A stretch of DNA of 64,000 nucleotides from Candidatus Peribacteria bacterium (GCA_023038255.1 CP082927.1:82436-146435); one strand, 5' to 3'. Shown: positions 7,284 to 16,349, counted from the stretch's first letter. The notes: generated from the sequence alone by a model not told the origin. Made by a program: numbers and translations.

Positions 7284-9336
7284 TCACAGTCGTCCCCGGA
7301 TAATAATACTGCAAAATCTCTTCTCCCGTCTTTCCCTCTTTTGCCTGCCCCTTGGCGCCGCATCCTGACATGCCGACGCCGTGGCCGGCGAGCGGGAGGC
7401 CTTTGCACCATGGATCCTCTTTTGCACTGAAAATCTCCGCAAAGGGGAAGTTCTTCCAGCCGGCTTCCGCGGGCGTGCGCGTTATGCCCGTATCGGAACT
7501 GAAGTAGGGTGGCTTGATAATCTTGCCATCTTTTTTCAGGATGCCTGTTGCGGTGGACACCACAGACTGGACCCAGCGCGGATTTTTGGCTTCAAAGGTT
7601 TTGCCCACGTATTTCTGGAAATTTGCCGGACTATCGGACCCGTCATACGGAGCGCCGGGGAATTTTCTGTTTTCCGGCAGCGTGTACCAGCTCGCGTACG
7701 TGCGGGCGGCAATCGCGAATGCGCGCTGTTTTTCGTACGGCTCGGTATCCGGTTCTTCCGCCAGTCCCATCATGTAGTCCTCCAGTCCTACTGTATTAAT
7801 CAGCACGGCTTTGCCGTTATATGTCGTACATGTCACCGTTCCGCGGTACAGATCACTGAGTGTTGCAAGTGGGGCATTGTCACAGGATGACAGGTCTTTA
7901 TCGCGGGATTCGAGGCGGATCTTTATTTGTTGCTGGTTGCTGGTTGCTGGTTCTTGGTTGGCACGTCGTTGCGTCATTGATGATGATCGTGACGATGATG
8001 CCGAAGAGCGAGCAGGGGTTGGTCTGCCGGGAAGCACTTTGGTTGTTTGCACAGGGCTTGTAGTGCGGCGCGCCTGTGCGAGCTGTGTGGCGCGTCCTCC
8101 GACTCTGGTGGAGAGGCGCGCAGCGGTGCGGATTTTCCGCTGCAATCTGGCGACACGACTCGGGGTCTGACCAAGTGCATCTTCCGATGTTTCTTCCGGT
8201 GGTGTGCCCGGATCTGTTACAACAGGAACAACGGGCAGCGGATTTTTGAGTGGCAGCAATGTGACAGAGCCATCAATATTCCCGGACCGCACGTTTTCCC
8301 GGATCTGATCAAGAACGCCGTACACGTAATAGCCCGGACAATCCGTCTGCAGGAGATCGCGGTGGCCGACGATCGGCTCCATTTTCTTGCCGTGGTAGGT
8401 TACGGTTTTACTGACATCAATATCGTAGGTGGATGCAAGATCCTGCAGCAGCCACTGGAGGCTTTTGATTTGCGCCTGCTCCGGTTGTTCCACTTCAAAG
8501 TTTCCAAGCAGTGCAATACCGATGGTGCCGACGTTGTTGCAGTATGCGTGTCCCGCGACGACGAGCGGGCCGCCGGATTTACCTTCAAAAATATTGCCGT
8601 CTTCATCAACAATATAGTGATACCCGATATCGCCCCAGCCACGATTCTGGCTGTGGTACTCGTACAGCGCACGCATGCGTTCCACGCCGCTGCGCTTGTC
8701 GCCTGTGACCTGAATAGCAGTGTGGTGTACGGTCAGGAGTTTTATTTTTTTGCTGTAGCTTCGTGTCCATCGCAGTGTCTTGCCGTTTTCTTTGGTGACA
8801 GGATTTGTGGTCTTGAATTCGTCCGGCCAGTTTGTCTGGGCTTCTTTGCAGTCCGTTTCGCGCTGTGACGGCGTGCCGCCGGTGACAGGGGCGTCCTGTG
8901 CAACGTCATTTGTTCCTGCAAATAAACCGTCTGTGTAGAGCAGGGTGTTATCTGCACCCCAGTCGCTGCGGCTGAGGATGTGCGGAGCCCTGACTGCTGC
9001 GGTGGAGGCTACTTTGTAACTGAGAGGTGCATCTGAAATGCGGATAGGATGGACAGCGGGAGCCGGCACGTCGCCGCGGAATTCAATGTCGGATACGGGC
9101 TCATCAAAAAGCACCAAATCACTTTCCCGAAGGGATGGGTCTTGCTCATTGTTTATTGTCAGCGTCTGCCAGTCTGTCCATTTCCCATTCTGCAATCCAC
9201 GCACATACGCAGGATTCTCACTCTGCATTTCTATACTTACCGCATCAATCGGTTGCTGGAAATGCACTGGTTGCGATGCCGGGGTGGCACCACTGAAAAA
9301 CGGGACGAGAGAAACAGCAAGACAGGTGAGGCACAT
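7273..9336 (-). CDS. Secreted N-acetylmuramoyl-L-alanine amidase (PGRP-type) fused to a SpoIID domain
   Basis: A 687-residue exported peptidoglycan enzyme. A signal peptide (MCLTCLAVSLVPFF) precedes about 170 residues of unclear fold. The amidase_2/PGRP domain at about residues 195-330 contains LLTVHHTAI, GWGDIGYHYIVDEDGNIFEG and GHAYCNNVGTIGIALLGNF, with GHRD later; these supply the usual zinc ligands. A Ser/Thr/Arg-rich linker follows. The SpoIID/LytB domain (about 515-687) has EDYMMGLAEEPD, AFAIAARTYASWY and GHGVGMSGCGAKG. The first domain would strip stem peptides, and SpoIID lytic transglycosylases cut such denuded glycan. The ATG at 9336 is 6 nt downstream of TACCCT, suggesting a leaderless mRNA. 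Confidence 0.9.
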   Translation of the reverse strand: MCLTCLAVSLVPFFSGATPASQPVHFQQPIDAVSIEMQSENPAYVRGLQNGKWTDWQTLTINNEQDPSLRESDLVLFDEPVSDIEFRGDVPAPAVHPIRISDAPLSYKVASTAAVRAPHILSRSDWGADNTLLYTDGLFAGTNDVAQDAPVTGGTPSQRETDCKEAQTNWPDEFKTTNPVTKENGKTLRWTRSYSKKIKLLTVHHTAIQVTGDKRSGVERMRALYEYHSQNRGWGDIGYHYIVDEDGNIFEGKSGGPLVVAGHAYCNNVGTIGIALLGNFEVEQPEQAQIKSLQWLLQDLASTYDIDVSKTVTYHGKKMEPIVGHRDLLQTDCPGYYVYGVLDQIRENVRSGNIDGSVTLLPLKNPLPVVPVVTDPGTPPEETSEDALGQTPSRVARLQRKIRTAARLSTRVGGRATQLAQARRTTSPVQTTKVLPGRPTPARSSASSSRSSSMTQRRANQEPATSNQQQIKIRLESRDKDLSSCDNAPLATLSDLYRGTVTCTTYNGKAVLINTVGLEDYMMGLAEEPDTEPYEKQRAFAIAARTYASWYTLPENRKFPGAPYDGSDSPANFQKYVGKTFEAKNPRWVQSVVSTATGILKKDGKIIKPPYFSSDTGITRTPAEAGWKNFPFAEIFSAKEDPWCKGLPLAGHGVGMSGCGAKGQAKEGKTGEEILQYYYPGTTVSYW

Positions 9337-9412
9337 GGACTGAGGGTAACATGAACGTTCGATGATGACACAGAAAAAGTTGGGTAATATTGTATGGTGA
9401 TGATTCTGAATA

Positions 9413-9490
9413 AAAATTCGAAATACTAAACTCTCGTAAAAGATGACTGTTTATTTTCTCCCGGATTTCGAGTTTAGAATTTAGAATTTC
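9413..9490. repeat. Intergenic element of ATTCGAAAT / CTAAACTC words in both orientations
   Basis: The stretch contains AATTCGAAATACTAAACTC near 9416 and, inverted, GATTTCGAGTTTAGAATTT near 9465. Related words recur at 23680-23718 and 53322-53351, again between genes. No coding potential is seen. Confidence 0.5.
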
Positions 9491-10600
9491 CTATGAAAGC
9501 GCGCTTTCATAGGCATCAATCATGCGCTTCAGAGAAAACTCGCGCTCCGCTGTTTTCTGCCCCGCTGCCCCGATTGCATCTCTCAACGTCTGCTTCTGCA
9601 TCTGTTCAATGGCTTCTCTCAGGGCTGATCCTGAATCTGCCGGGATGACAATCGCGTCTGTCCCATTTGTCAGATAGCTCGCGATACCACACTGATCGGT
9701 CACAATCACCGGAATGCCCAGCATCATTGCTTCTGCAGCGGCAAGGCCGAATGGATCGTGATCGCGCGACGGAAGGACGAGGACATCTATGCGCCGGTAG
9801 ACATCGGTGACCTGTTCTACAAACGGCGTAAACGTAACCATATCCGCGGTATTCGACATGCGAGTGAGCATTTTTAACTTCTCCGCCTCGCGGCCCTCCC
9901 CCACAATCTCCAGATGTACACCTGCCAGACTGGCAACTGCTTCAACGAGAAGGTCGACGCCCTTCTCTGGCGACAGGCGTGCAACACATCCGATCCGCAG
10001 ATCACCGTTAACCGGCTTTTCTTTGGATAGGGCGCCGGCAAGGCGCGTGACATCAACGCCGTTCGGAATGACAAGGAGATCATCTTCATGCCAGCCGAGC
10101 TTCCGGTAGATTCTGTGACTGAGTTCCGAGACAACAATGGTTGTTGCCTTCCGGCTCTGACGGATGAGAGTCGGGAGCCAGGGGTTTTTTCGGAGCCAGT
10201 TTCCCACTCTGTCGTGTTCAATCCATATAGCCCGTGCTCCGAGGTCCGTGACAATATCGGTGAGCAGTAACTTTCCAGTCAGGCTGAGCATCACCACCAC
10301 GTCAAAACCCGCGCTGTCTGTAAAAAATGCTCCCATCAACTTTTTAAGTGACTGGCGCATATGCCGCTTTCTCCAGAAAAAACTGATGGCATGCCATTTC
10401 GTGACCGGAGGCGGCCCGATGTACCACTCGACGGTCGGAATGCCCATCTCTCTGCAAAGACTGAGGAGAGCCGGACAGCTGCCCGTAAAAGCCACCTCGT
10501 GTCCACGCTCGATCAGTCCTTTCATCAAACTGACAGTCTGCAATTCCGCGCCGCCTTTGATGGCGCTCTCCAATGGGAAACGGGTGAACAGAATTTTCAT
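9491..10600 (-). CDS. Glycosyltransferase family 4 (GT-B)
   Basis: Cytoplasmic sugar transferase of the GT-B fold, probably making a surface glycan. The N-terminal domain opens MKILFTRFPLESAIKGGAEL with the glycine-rich acceptor loop. The C-terminal nucleotide-sugar domain has RIGCVARLSPEKGVDLLVEA, LEIVGEGRE and VLPSRDHDPFGLAAAEAMM. In the last motif the first acid of the usual EX7E pair is Asp. The ATG at 10600 is preferred; an upstream start at 10639 would add 13 residues absent from the family. It lies downstream of the P-loop/receiver-like pair on the same strand with an 84-nt gap. Donor and acceptor cannot be predicted. Confidence 0.87.
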   Translation of the reverse strand: MKILFTRFPLESAIKGGAELQTVSLMKGLIERGHEVAFTGSCPALLSLCREMGIPTVEWYIGPPPVTKWHAISFFWRKRHMRQSLKKLMGAFFTDSAGFDVVVMLSLTGKLLLTDIVTDLGARAIWIEHDRVGNWLRKNPWLPTLIRQSRKATTIVVSELSHRIYRKLGWHEDDLLVIPNGVDVTRLAGALSKEKPVNGDLRIGCVARLSPEKGVDLLVEAVASLAGVHLEIVGEGREAEKLKMLTRMSNTADMVTFTPFVEQVTDVYRRIDVLVLPSRDHDPFGLAAAEAMMLGIPVIVTDQCGIASYLTNGTDAIVIPADSGSALREAIEQMQKQTLRDAIGAAGQKTAEREFSLKRMIDAYESALS

Positions 10601-10684
10601 GAGTTCTGATGAACGAAGAATGGGCAGGGAGAATACCACTTTCTATCCAATGCAGTCTTTCGATCCTGCATTTTTAAAGACATT

Positions 10685-11068
10685 TTAGTACAGCTGCCAT
10701 TCCTCCAGTAATTCCAGAATCGTTTTCTCCACAGTGTCCGATGCATAGGTGGTGCAGATGCACGTGTCCGCGCCCGCGGCGATGGCTTCATCAAAGTTTT
10801 TCTTCGCATCACTCGAACTCACCAGTGCAATGCGCGCCGCCGGATTCATTTCTTTCAGACGATGAATAATAGCCGGGCCGTTTTTGCTTGGAATGTAGTA
10901 GTCAATCAGTCCGAATCCAATGTCCGGATGTTCGTCCATCAGTTCCATCGCCTCTTCGCCTGTCTCTGCAACAAGAAGCGGCCCGTTCCAGTGCACCTTG
11001 TTCAAAAGATGCTGCAGCAGGACAATCTTTCCCGGACTGTCGTCGGCAATGAGAAGCGGTTTAGTCAT
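10685..11068 (-). CDS. Atypical single-domain response-regulator receiver (conserved lysine missing)
   Basis: A CheY-sized protein of 127 residues without an output domain. It has the acidic pair (IADDS), the phosphoacceptor Asp in LIDYYIPSKNG and the switch Ser/Thr in LVSSSD. The invariant Lys before the last helix is absent: the segment reads TCICTTYAS. This suggests altered phosphorylation or a pseudo-receiver acting by protein contact. The ATG at 11068 lies inside the last codons of the upstream gene (AATGACTAA), an 8-nt overlap implying coupled translation. No histidine kinase is nearby. Its likely partner is the P-loop protein encoded upstream (inference). Confidence 0.75.
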   Translation of the reverse strand: MTKPLLIADDSPGKIVLLQHLLNKVHWNGPLLVAETGEEAMELMDEHPDIGFGLIDYYIPSKNGPAIIHRLKEMNPAARIALVSSSDAKKNFDEAIAAGADTCICTTYASDTVEKTILELLEEWQLY

Positions 11069-11465
11069 TGCTTTCTGCGGCAAGGCGATCGATCAGCTTT
11101 TCTAAAAACGTCACAATGTCTTTGACCGAACTGACGGAGGAATCGAATGTGAAGTCGTAGCCTTCTTCGTCGCCTTCTCCAATATGAATGGCAATGCAGC
11201 TGCGGCCGAGGCTCTCGCGCAGAAGAGCAAAATGTTCCGGCGATTCGGGCATGGATAAAATAAGATGCATGCCGTCCTTCTCCAGTTCTTCCGCACACCG
11301 ATGCACGATTTCCGCGTGCTGCGCATGATAGTCCGGGCTGTCGCCGGGCGAACCGCTCTGAATGACTTCCAGGGACAGATGTTTCCACGCCGGCATCATG
11401 TCCGTAATCTGTTCTGCAATAGTCGTCCGTCCCATCGCCGATGTTCCGTCCAGCAAAATAACCAT
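11061..11465 (-). CDS. Small P-loop-like protein with degenerate Walker A, unknown function
   Basis: 134 residues starting MVILLDGTSAMGRTTIAEQI, a Walker-A-like loop after a first beta strand, as in small nucleotide or APS kinases. The invariant Lys is Arg (GTSAMGRTT). Later parts (GMHLILSMPESPEHF, IAIHIGEG) look like strands of the same fold, and the C-terminus is acidic. It may bind a nucleotide weakly or have lost catalysis. It is translationally coupled to the receiver-like gene downstream by an 8-nt overlap. I do not recognise a specific family. Confidence 0.6.
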   Translation of the reverse strand: MVILLDGTSAMGRTTIAEQITDMMPAWKHLSLEVIQSGSPGDSPDYHAQHAEIVHRCAEELEKDGMHLILSMPESPEHFALLRESLGRSCIAIHIGEGDEEGYDFTFDSSVSSVKDIVTFLEKLIDRLAAESND

Positions 11466-11519
11466 TAAGGGTTACTCTACTCTATTGGACGGCCGGCACA
11501 AAGAGGTTCTGATATCCGA

Positions 11520-11816
11520 TCAATCCGCATCGGCCGCAACATCGTCATCTTCCCCCACAAATGTCTGCATGCTGATCTGTCCGGTTTCATGATCAATCGT
11601 CACGCCTTCAATTGTTTTTGGTTTCAACACATTCTGCAGCTCGACACGAACAACCTCTTCGTTCAATTGAACAGTCTTTTCTGCAGCAGCCTGTAAGACA
11701 CCGCCTTCCTGTGGTACAGGATTCTGCCGATGCCAGTCGGGGCTGAATGTGTCTTCCCCCGGGCCATATTGGCTATTGAATTCCCAAACCTTTCGTATGG
11801 AACTGCGACTGAGCAT
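11520..11816 (-). CDS. Hypothetical acidic protein
   Basis: A 98-residue frame beginning MLSRSSIRKVWEFNSQYGPG and ending in an acidic tail (GEDDDVAADAD). There is no signal peptide, membrane segment or recognised motif. It lies between a P-loop-like gene and a short frame behind serS, all on the minus strand, so it may be the distal part of a serS transcript. Coding status rests on an open frame in a consistent strand context. Confidence 0.45.
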   Translation of the reverse strand: MLSRSSIRKVWEFNSQYGPGEDTFSPDWHRQNPVPQEGGVLQAAAEKTVQLNEEVVRVELQNVLKPKTIEGVTIDHETGQISMQTFVGEDDDVAADAD

Positions 11817-11847
11817 AGTGCTGGGGGAAAGAGATAGAGATGACTAT

Positions 11848-12030
11848 TTAAAACTCCCGCCGATCACTGCATCCACCCCGTGTATCGTGGCGAGGAGCAA
11901 AAATATCAATGCCAAAAAGATTCATCATAGCAACCTGTGAATTGATCATCCTCGATACTTCTGACTGAGGCTTGGGCGCAACAGGAATAACATCTTCTGC
12001 CGGCTGATCTTCAGGAGTGTCTGGCAACAT
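11848..12030 (-). CDS. Hypothetical 60-residue protein coupled to serS
   Basis: The ATG shares its first base with the serS stop codon (TAATG at 12032-12028), which suggests coupled translation. The peptide starts MLPDTPEDQPAEDVIPVAPK and continues with a more hydrophobic stretch, MMNLFGIDIFA. No family is recognised, and the short length leaves real doubt that it is expressed. Confidence 0.4.
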   Translation of the reverse strand: MLPDTPEDQPAEDVIPVAPKPQSEVSRMINSQVAMMNLFGIDIFAPRHDTRGGCSDRREF

Positions 12031-13331
12031 TATTGCGGCTTGGAAATGACCTCTTTTCCACCCATATACGGTCGCAGCACTTCCGGAATCGTCACGCTTC
12101 CATCTGCATTCTGATACATCTCGAGAATCGGGATGAGAATACGGGGCGAAGCAATGCAGGTGTTATTCAGCGTGTGCACAAATTTCTTCGTGCCGTCGCT
12201 GTCTTCGTATTTGATATTCAGTCTGCGGGACTGGAATTCGTGGAAGGTGGAACAGCTGTGTGTTTCGCCGTAGCTGTTGCGGCTTGGCATCCAGGTTTCA
12301 ATATCGTTTTTGTAGATCTGTCCGCGGCCCATGTCGCCTGTACACACGTCGACGACTCTGTACGGCAACTTCAGAGCCTGCAGAATGTCTTCTGCGTTCT
12401 GCAGAATTTCTTTGTGCATCTTCTCGCTTTCTGCGGGATCATTCTTACACAGAATCACCTGCTCGACTTTCTGGAACTGGTGGATGCGGTACAGACCGTG
12501 CGTGTCTTTGCCGTAGGTTCCTGCCTCGCGACGGAAGCAGTTACTGATACCGCAGTAGCGCTTCGGCAGATCTGTCTCTTTGAGCGTCTCGCCGCTGTGG
12601 TAGCTGGTCACAGCCACTTCCGATGTTCCAATCAGCCACACATCATCACTTTCAATGGCAGCATCCGGTGTCTTCACGCCGATGGCATACGCCTGTTCTT
12701 CGCCACCCGGGAAATAGCTGGTTCCCATCATCGCTTCATAGTTCACCATCAAGGGCGGGAGGAATGCGGTGTAGCCTTTCTTGGCAAGGCTATCGAGCGT
12801 GAACATCAGGATTGCGAGTTCGAGACGTGCACCGTCCCCTTTCAAAAAGTAGCTGCGGCTGCCGGCCATTTTCACGGCGCGGGGAATATCGAGGATATCC
12901 AGGTCTGTCGCGAGCGTGACGTGGTCCTTCATCGGGAAATCAAACGTCGGGATGGTTCCGTGCGTGCGGACTTCCACGTTCTCCGTGTCATCTTTTCCGA
13001 CCGGTACCTGCGGCAATGGAATGCCCGGCATCAGGAGCAGAGTGTGATTCCATTCTTTTTCGATCACCGCCAGTTTTTCTTCAGCAGTTTTGAGCTTCTC
13101 ACCTACCTCTTTCATGTCGGCGATCGCCTTTGCCTTCTCGTCGCCCTGCATCTGCGGAATATCCTTGCTGACGGCGTTTTTGTTCGCGCGCATTTCATCG
13201 GCGTGCTGGATGAGCGTGCGGCGTTCCTCGTCGAGTTTCAGGAATGCGAGCACATCAACTTTGATGCGCTTTTTGGTGGCAGCATCCTGGTAGAGTTCGG
13301 GGTTATCCCGGAGGTGCTGGAGGTCGATCAT
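12030..13331 (-). CDS. serS: Seryl-tRNA synthetase
   Basis: Charges tRNA-Ser with serine in the cytoplasm. The 433 residues match the usual length. The N-terminal antiparallel coiled-coil arm that grips the tRNA (residues 1-110) begins MIDLQHLRDNPELYQDAATK. The class II catalytic core follows, with motif 2 in CFRREAGTYGKDTHGLYRIHQF and motif 3 near NNTCIASPRILIPILEMYQ. The ATG at 13331 follows a pyrimidine-rich stretch without a Shine-Dalgarno. It lies 13 nt behind the acidic hypothetical gene at 13345 and is probably co-transcribed with it. Confidence 0.97.
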   Translation of the reverse strand: MIDLQHLRDNPELYQDAATKKRIKVDVLAFLKLDEERRTLIQHADEMRANKNAVSKDIPQMQGDEKAKAIADMKEVGEKLKTAEEKLAVIEKEWNHTLLLMPGIPLPQVPVGKDDTENVEVRTHGTIPTFDFPMKDHVTLATDLDILDIPRAVKMAGSRSYFLKGDGARLELAILMFTLDSLAKKGYTAFLPPLMVNYEAMMGTSYFPGGEEQAYAIGVKTPDAAIESDDVWLIGTSEVAVTSYHSGETLKETDLPKRYCGISNCFRREAGTYGKDTHGLYRIHQFQKVEQVILCKNDPAESEKMHKEILQNAEDILQALKLPYRVVDVCTGDMGRGQIYKNDIETWMPSRNSYGETHSCSTFHEFQSRRLNIKYEDSDGTKKFVHTLNNTCIASPRILIPILEMYQNADGSVTIPEVLRPYMGGKEVISKPQ

Positions 13332-13344
13332 AGGAAGGAGGGAA

Positions 13345-14133
13345 TCAGCTGTTTTTGAGCTTCTCGTAGAGAGAGGATAGCAGGGAACGGAATCGTTTGT
13401 TGAGCAAGTGGAGAGAGGATATCAGACTTTCGTTCCAGCTTCTATCCAGCTGATCTGTTTCATAGAAAAGATCAATGTCCGGAATATGCCCAAATGATCC
13501 ATTGGTCACAGCTTTGCGCAGATCCATCAGTGCGCGCACTTCTGCTATCGTTTTCTGCGCGTCTTTCTCCTCTTCCTCATCATCTGCGTAGGCAATATCG
13601 CCGTCTTCTGTTTCACAATCATCGTCATCCATGTCCTCCAGAAACTCATCGAGCCCGCAATCTTCCGCATATGTTGCCACTAAAAAATCAACGAGCGTCT
13701 GTCGCATTTCCTGTTGCATGGATGCAATGACCTCGCCGATAAGATCCAGCCCCATAAAGATATTATTGGTTAGTCTCCACTGATCGGTTTGTACATTCAT
13801 GTTTGGATTTTTATACCATGCATCCACGCCGAACACCGGTGCGTCCGGATGATTGTCCGGTTTGTATGTTCCGGTGCTCTGTCGAGAGGCTAGCGTAGAG
13901 GGGAGATCATCCTCATCGCTGCTTTTGAGTTGTAACCGCAGATCCTTCGCACTCAGTGATTCGAGGATGGCTTTTTGCTCAGGCTTACTGGCACTCTCAC
14001 TCATCCGTCTGATAAACAATTCATGCAGAGTAAGCATCATTGATTCAATTGCATCGTCATCAGGAAAAGGCGGAAGAAACAGTGTGTCCTCCGGAAGATT
14101 CTCGTCGTCAGGCAAATCGCGTACGTCCGACAT
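13345..14133 (-). CDS. Hypothetical acidic protein upstream of serS
   Basis: 262 residues, strongly acidic, with a run of Asp/Glu (EDMDDDDCETEDGDIAYADD) around residue 180. The N-terminus MSDVRDLPDDENLPEDTLFL carries no signal peptide, and no membrane segment is seen. The C-terminal 60 residues look helical (SLISSLHLLNKRFRSLLSSL). It leads the serS transcription unit with a 13-nt gap. No family is recognised. Confidence 0.7.
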   Translation of the reverse strand: MSDVRDLPDDENLPEDTLFLPPFPDDDAIESMMLTLHELFIRRMSESASKPEQKAILESLSAKDLRLQLKSSDEDDLPSTLASRQSTGTYKPDNHPDAPVFGVDAWYKNPNMNVQTDQWRLTNNIFMGLDLIGEVIASMQQEMRQTLVDFLVATYAEDCGLDEFLEDMDDDDCETEDGDIAYADDEEEEKDAQKTIAEVRALMDLRKAVTNGSFGHIPDIDLFYETDQLDRSWNESLISSLHLLNKRFRSLLSSLYEKLKNS

Positions 14134-14307
14134 AGCGCACGCATTTTCCTCGTTTTTGTAATAGTATCAAGACAGAATCCGTGAAATAGAGCAAATTCAA
14201 ACAATTTCCTTATAAAAACGGTCAAATAATTACCTATTTTGGCTGCCTCCCATTGGATCAGGCCTCTTTTTCCTGTACGCTGTTCCGACAATCTTTTCTC
14301 CTGTTAC

Positions 14308-16287
14308 ATGTCCAAAAACAAGCCTTTCAGACTCGTATCCTCCTTTGAGCCCAAGGGTGACCAGCCGGCAGCTATTGAGAAACTGCTCAAGGGTCTTGAG
14401 AAAGGTGAGAAACACCAGACGCTTCTCGGGGCAACGGGCACAGGAAAGACTTTTACTATGGCGAATATTGTGCAGGCAACGCAGCGTCCGACGCTCGTGC
14501 TCGCACATAACAAAACCCTTGCGGCGCAGCTGTGTTCGGAGTTCCAGATGTTCTTTCCGGACAACGCGGTGTCGTATTTCGTCTCCTACTACGACTACTA
14601 CCAGCCCGAAGCGTACGTGCCGCACACGGATACGTATATTGAGAAAGATGCGTCCATCAACGAAGAAATCGACAAGTACCGTCATGCTGCAACGTACAAT
14701 CTTCTCACGCGTCGCGACGTGCTGATTGTTGCATCTGTTTCCTGTATCTACGGTCTTGGAAACGTGACTGACTACGAAGCACTCGCCATCAAACTCGAAC
14801 GCGGACAGACCATCCAGCGTGACAAACTCCTCCGCAAGCTGACAGACATTCAGTATCGCCGTTCGAACATGGAGTTCAAGCAGCGGATGTTCCATGCAAT
14901 GGGAGACACGGTCGAAATTTTCCCGCCGAATGCAGACACGGTCATCCGCATCGAAATGCCGTTTGATGAAATTGATGTCATTCAGGAGGTGGATAGCTTT
15001 ACCGGAGAAGTCATTCAGGAACTGCAGGATGTGACCATTTTCCCGGCAGCACACAACGTGACCTCGAAAGAAAAAATTGATCGTGCGATTGAAGGAATCC
15101 TCGCGGAGATGAAAGAGCAGGAAGCGTATTTCCTGAAGCGCGGCGAACTCGTAAAAGCAGAACGCATCCGCATGCGCACGGAGTACGACGTCGAAATGCT
15201 GCGTGAAACCGGCTACTGCACAGGTATTGAAAACTATGTGCGCTACCTGGAAGGAACACCGCCCGGCGTTCCGCCGTCCACTCTCCTCGACTACTTCCCG
15301 GATGATTACCTCGTGATTGCCGATGAGTCGCACATCACCATCCCGCAGATCGGCGGTATGTACGAAGGAAACAACTCCCGCAAATCCACGCTCGTCGAAT
15401 ACGGCTTCCGCCTGCCATCCAGCCACGACAACCGCCCGCTCAAAATGAATGAATGGGAAGAGCGCGTGCATCAGCGTATTTATGTGTCTGCAACGCCGAG
15501 CAAATATGAATTTGCAAACACGCCGAAAGATAATTTCGCGGAGCAGATTATCCGCCCGACAGGACTCATCGATCCGGTGGTGACTGTAAAGCCCACAAAG
15601 AACCAGATCGACGACATCACCAGAGAGGTGCAGGAAACTCTCAAGCGGAACGAGCGCGTGCTTATTACAACGCTCACCAAGCGCAGCGCTGAAGACCTCA
15701 CCAAGTACCTGAAAGACGGTGGCTACAACGTGCAGTACATCCACTCAGACGTGGAGACGCTCGACCGTATCGAAATCCTCCGCCAGCTGCGTACCGGTGA
15801 CATCGACATCCTCGTCGGTATCAACCTGCTGCGCGAAGGACTCGACCTTCCGGAAGTGAGCTTCATTGCAATTCTCGATGCCGACAAGCAGGGCTTCCTC
15901 CGTTCCCGCGACGCTCTCATTCAGACCATCGGCCGTGCTGCCCGTAACGTCAACGGACACGTAACGCTCTACGCCGACAAAGAGACCGATGCCATGCGCG
16001 GAGCCATGGGCGAAACCACCCGCCGCCGCGCGATCCAGCAGGCCTACAACGAGAAGCACGGCATCACGCCGCAGACCATCATCAAAGCCATCCACGACAT
16101 TGCGGAAGAAGGCAAAAAGCTGGAACTCCGTCGTCCGAAGCATGATCATCAGAAGATTCCGAAGGACGAACGCAACCGCCTGATTGAAGAGCTCGAAGCG
16201 CAGATGGAACTCGCGTCCCAGAATCTGCAGTTTGAGCAGGCTGCGGATCTGCGTGATGAGATTGAGTTATTGCGGCGGCAGAAATGA
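14308..16287 (+). CDS. uvrB: Excinuclease ABC subunit B
   Basis: Damage-verifying helicase-like subunit of nucleotide excision repair, working with UvrA and UvrC. Seen in order: the N-terminal motif SSFEPKGDQPAAIEKLLKGL, Walker A LLGATGTGKTF, the beta-hairpin region VSYYDYYQPEAYVP, DESH in LVIADESH, the helicase C-terminal domain with LREGLDLPEVSFI and QTIGRAARN, and the C-terminal UVR motif (ELEAQMELASQNLQFEQAA). The ATG at 14308 gives 659 residues, the family length. A TTG at 14239 would add 23 residues not seen in the family. It diverges from the serS unit. Confidence 0.97.
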   Translation: MSKNKPFRLVSSFEPKGDQPAAIEKLLKGLEKGEKHQTLLGATGTGKTFTMANIVQATQRPTLVLAHNKTLAAQLCSEFQMFFPDNAVSYFVSYYDYYQPEAYVPHTDTYIEKDASINEEIDKYRHAATYNLLTRRDVLIVASVSCIYGLGNVTDYEALAIKLERGQTIQRDKLLRKLTDIQYRRSNMEFKQRMFHAMGDTVEIFPPNADTVIRIEMPFDEIDVIQEVDSFTGEVIQELQDVTIFPAAHNVTSKEKIDRAIEGILAEMKEQEAYFLKRGELVKAERIRMRTEYDVEMLRETGYCTGIENYVRYLEGTPPGVPPSTLLDYFPDDYLVIADESHITIPQIGGMYEGNNSRKSTLVEYGFRLPSSHDNRPLKMNEWEERVHQRIYVSATPSKYEFANTPKDNFAEQIIRPTGLIDPVVTVKPTKNQIDDITREVQETLKRNERVLITTLTKRSAEDLTKYLKDGGYNVQYIHSDVETLDRIEILRQLRTGDIDILVGINLLREGLDLPEVSFIAILDADKQGFLRSRDALIQTIGRAARNVNGHVTLYADKETDAMRGAMGETTRRRAIQQAYNEKHGITPQTIIKAIHDIAEEGKKLELRRPKHDHQKIPKDERNRLIEELEAQMELASQNLQFEQAADLRDEIELLRRQK

Positions 16288-16299
16288 GCATAGAAAAAT

Positions 16300-16323
16300 G
16301 AGCTTCAGGAAGACCTGAAGCTC
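16300..16323 (-). terminator. Rho-independent terminator of the DUF475 gene
   Basis: A perfect 10-bp stem, GAGCTTCAGG/CCTGAAGCTC, with a 4-nt loop is followed on the minus strand by ATTTTTC. It sits between the convergent uvrB and DUF475 genes. The plus-strand side lacks a comparable T-run (GGGGTTT). Confidence 0.8.
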
Positions 16324-16349
16324 GGGGTTTGTGATACCTCACATGCAGA

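Noticed and set aside
12033-13358. Open frame of 441 codons antisense to serS
   Set aside because: Shadow of serS; His/Phe/Val-rich composition without domain features.
14230-15744. Open frame of 504 codons antisense to uvrB
   Set aside because: It mirrors the codon bias of uvrB, has no recognisable motif and lies entirely under a certain gene.
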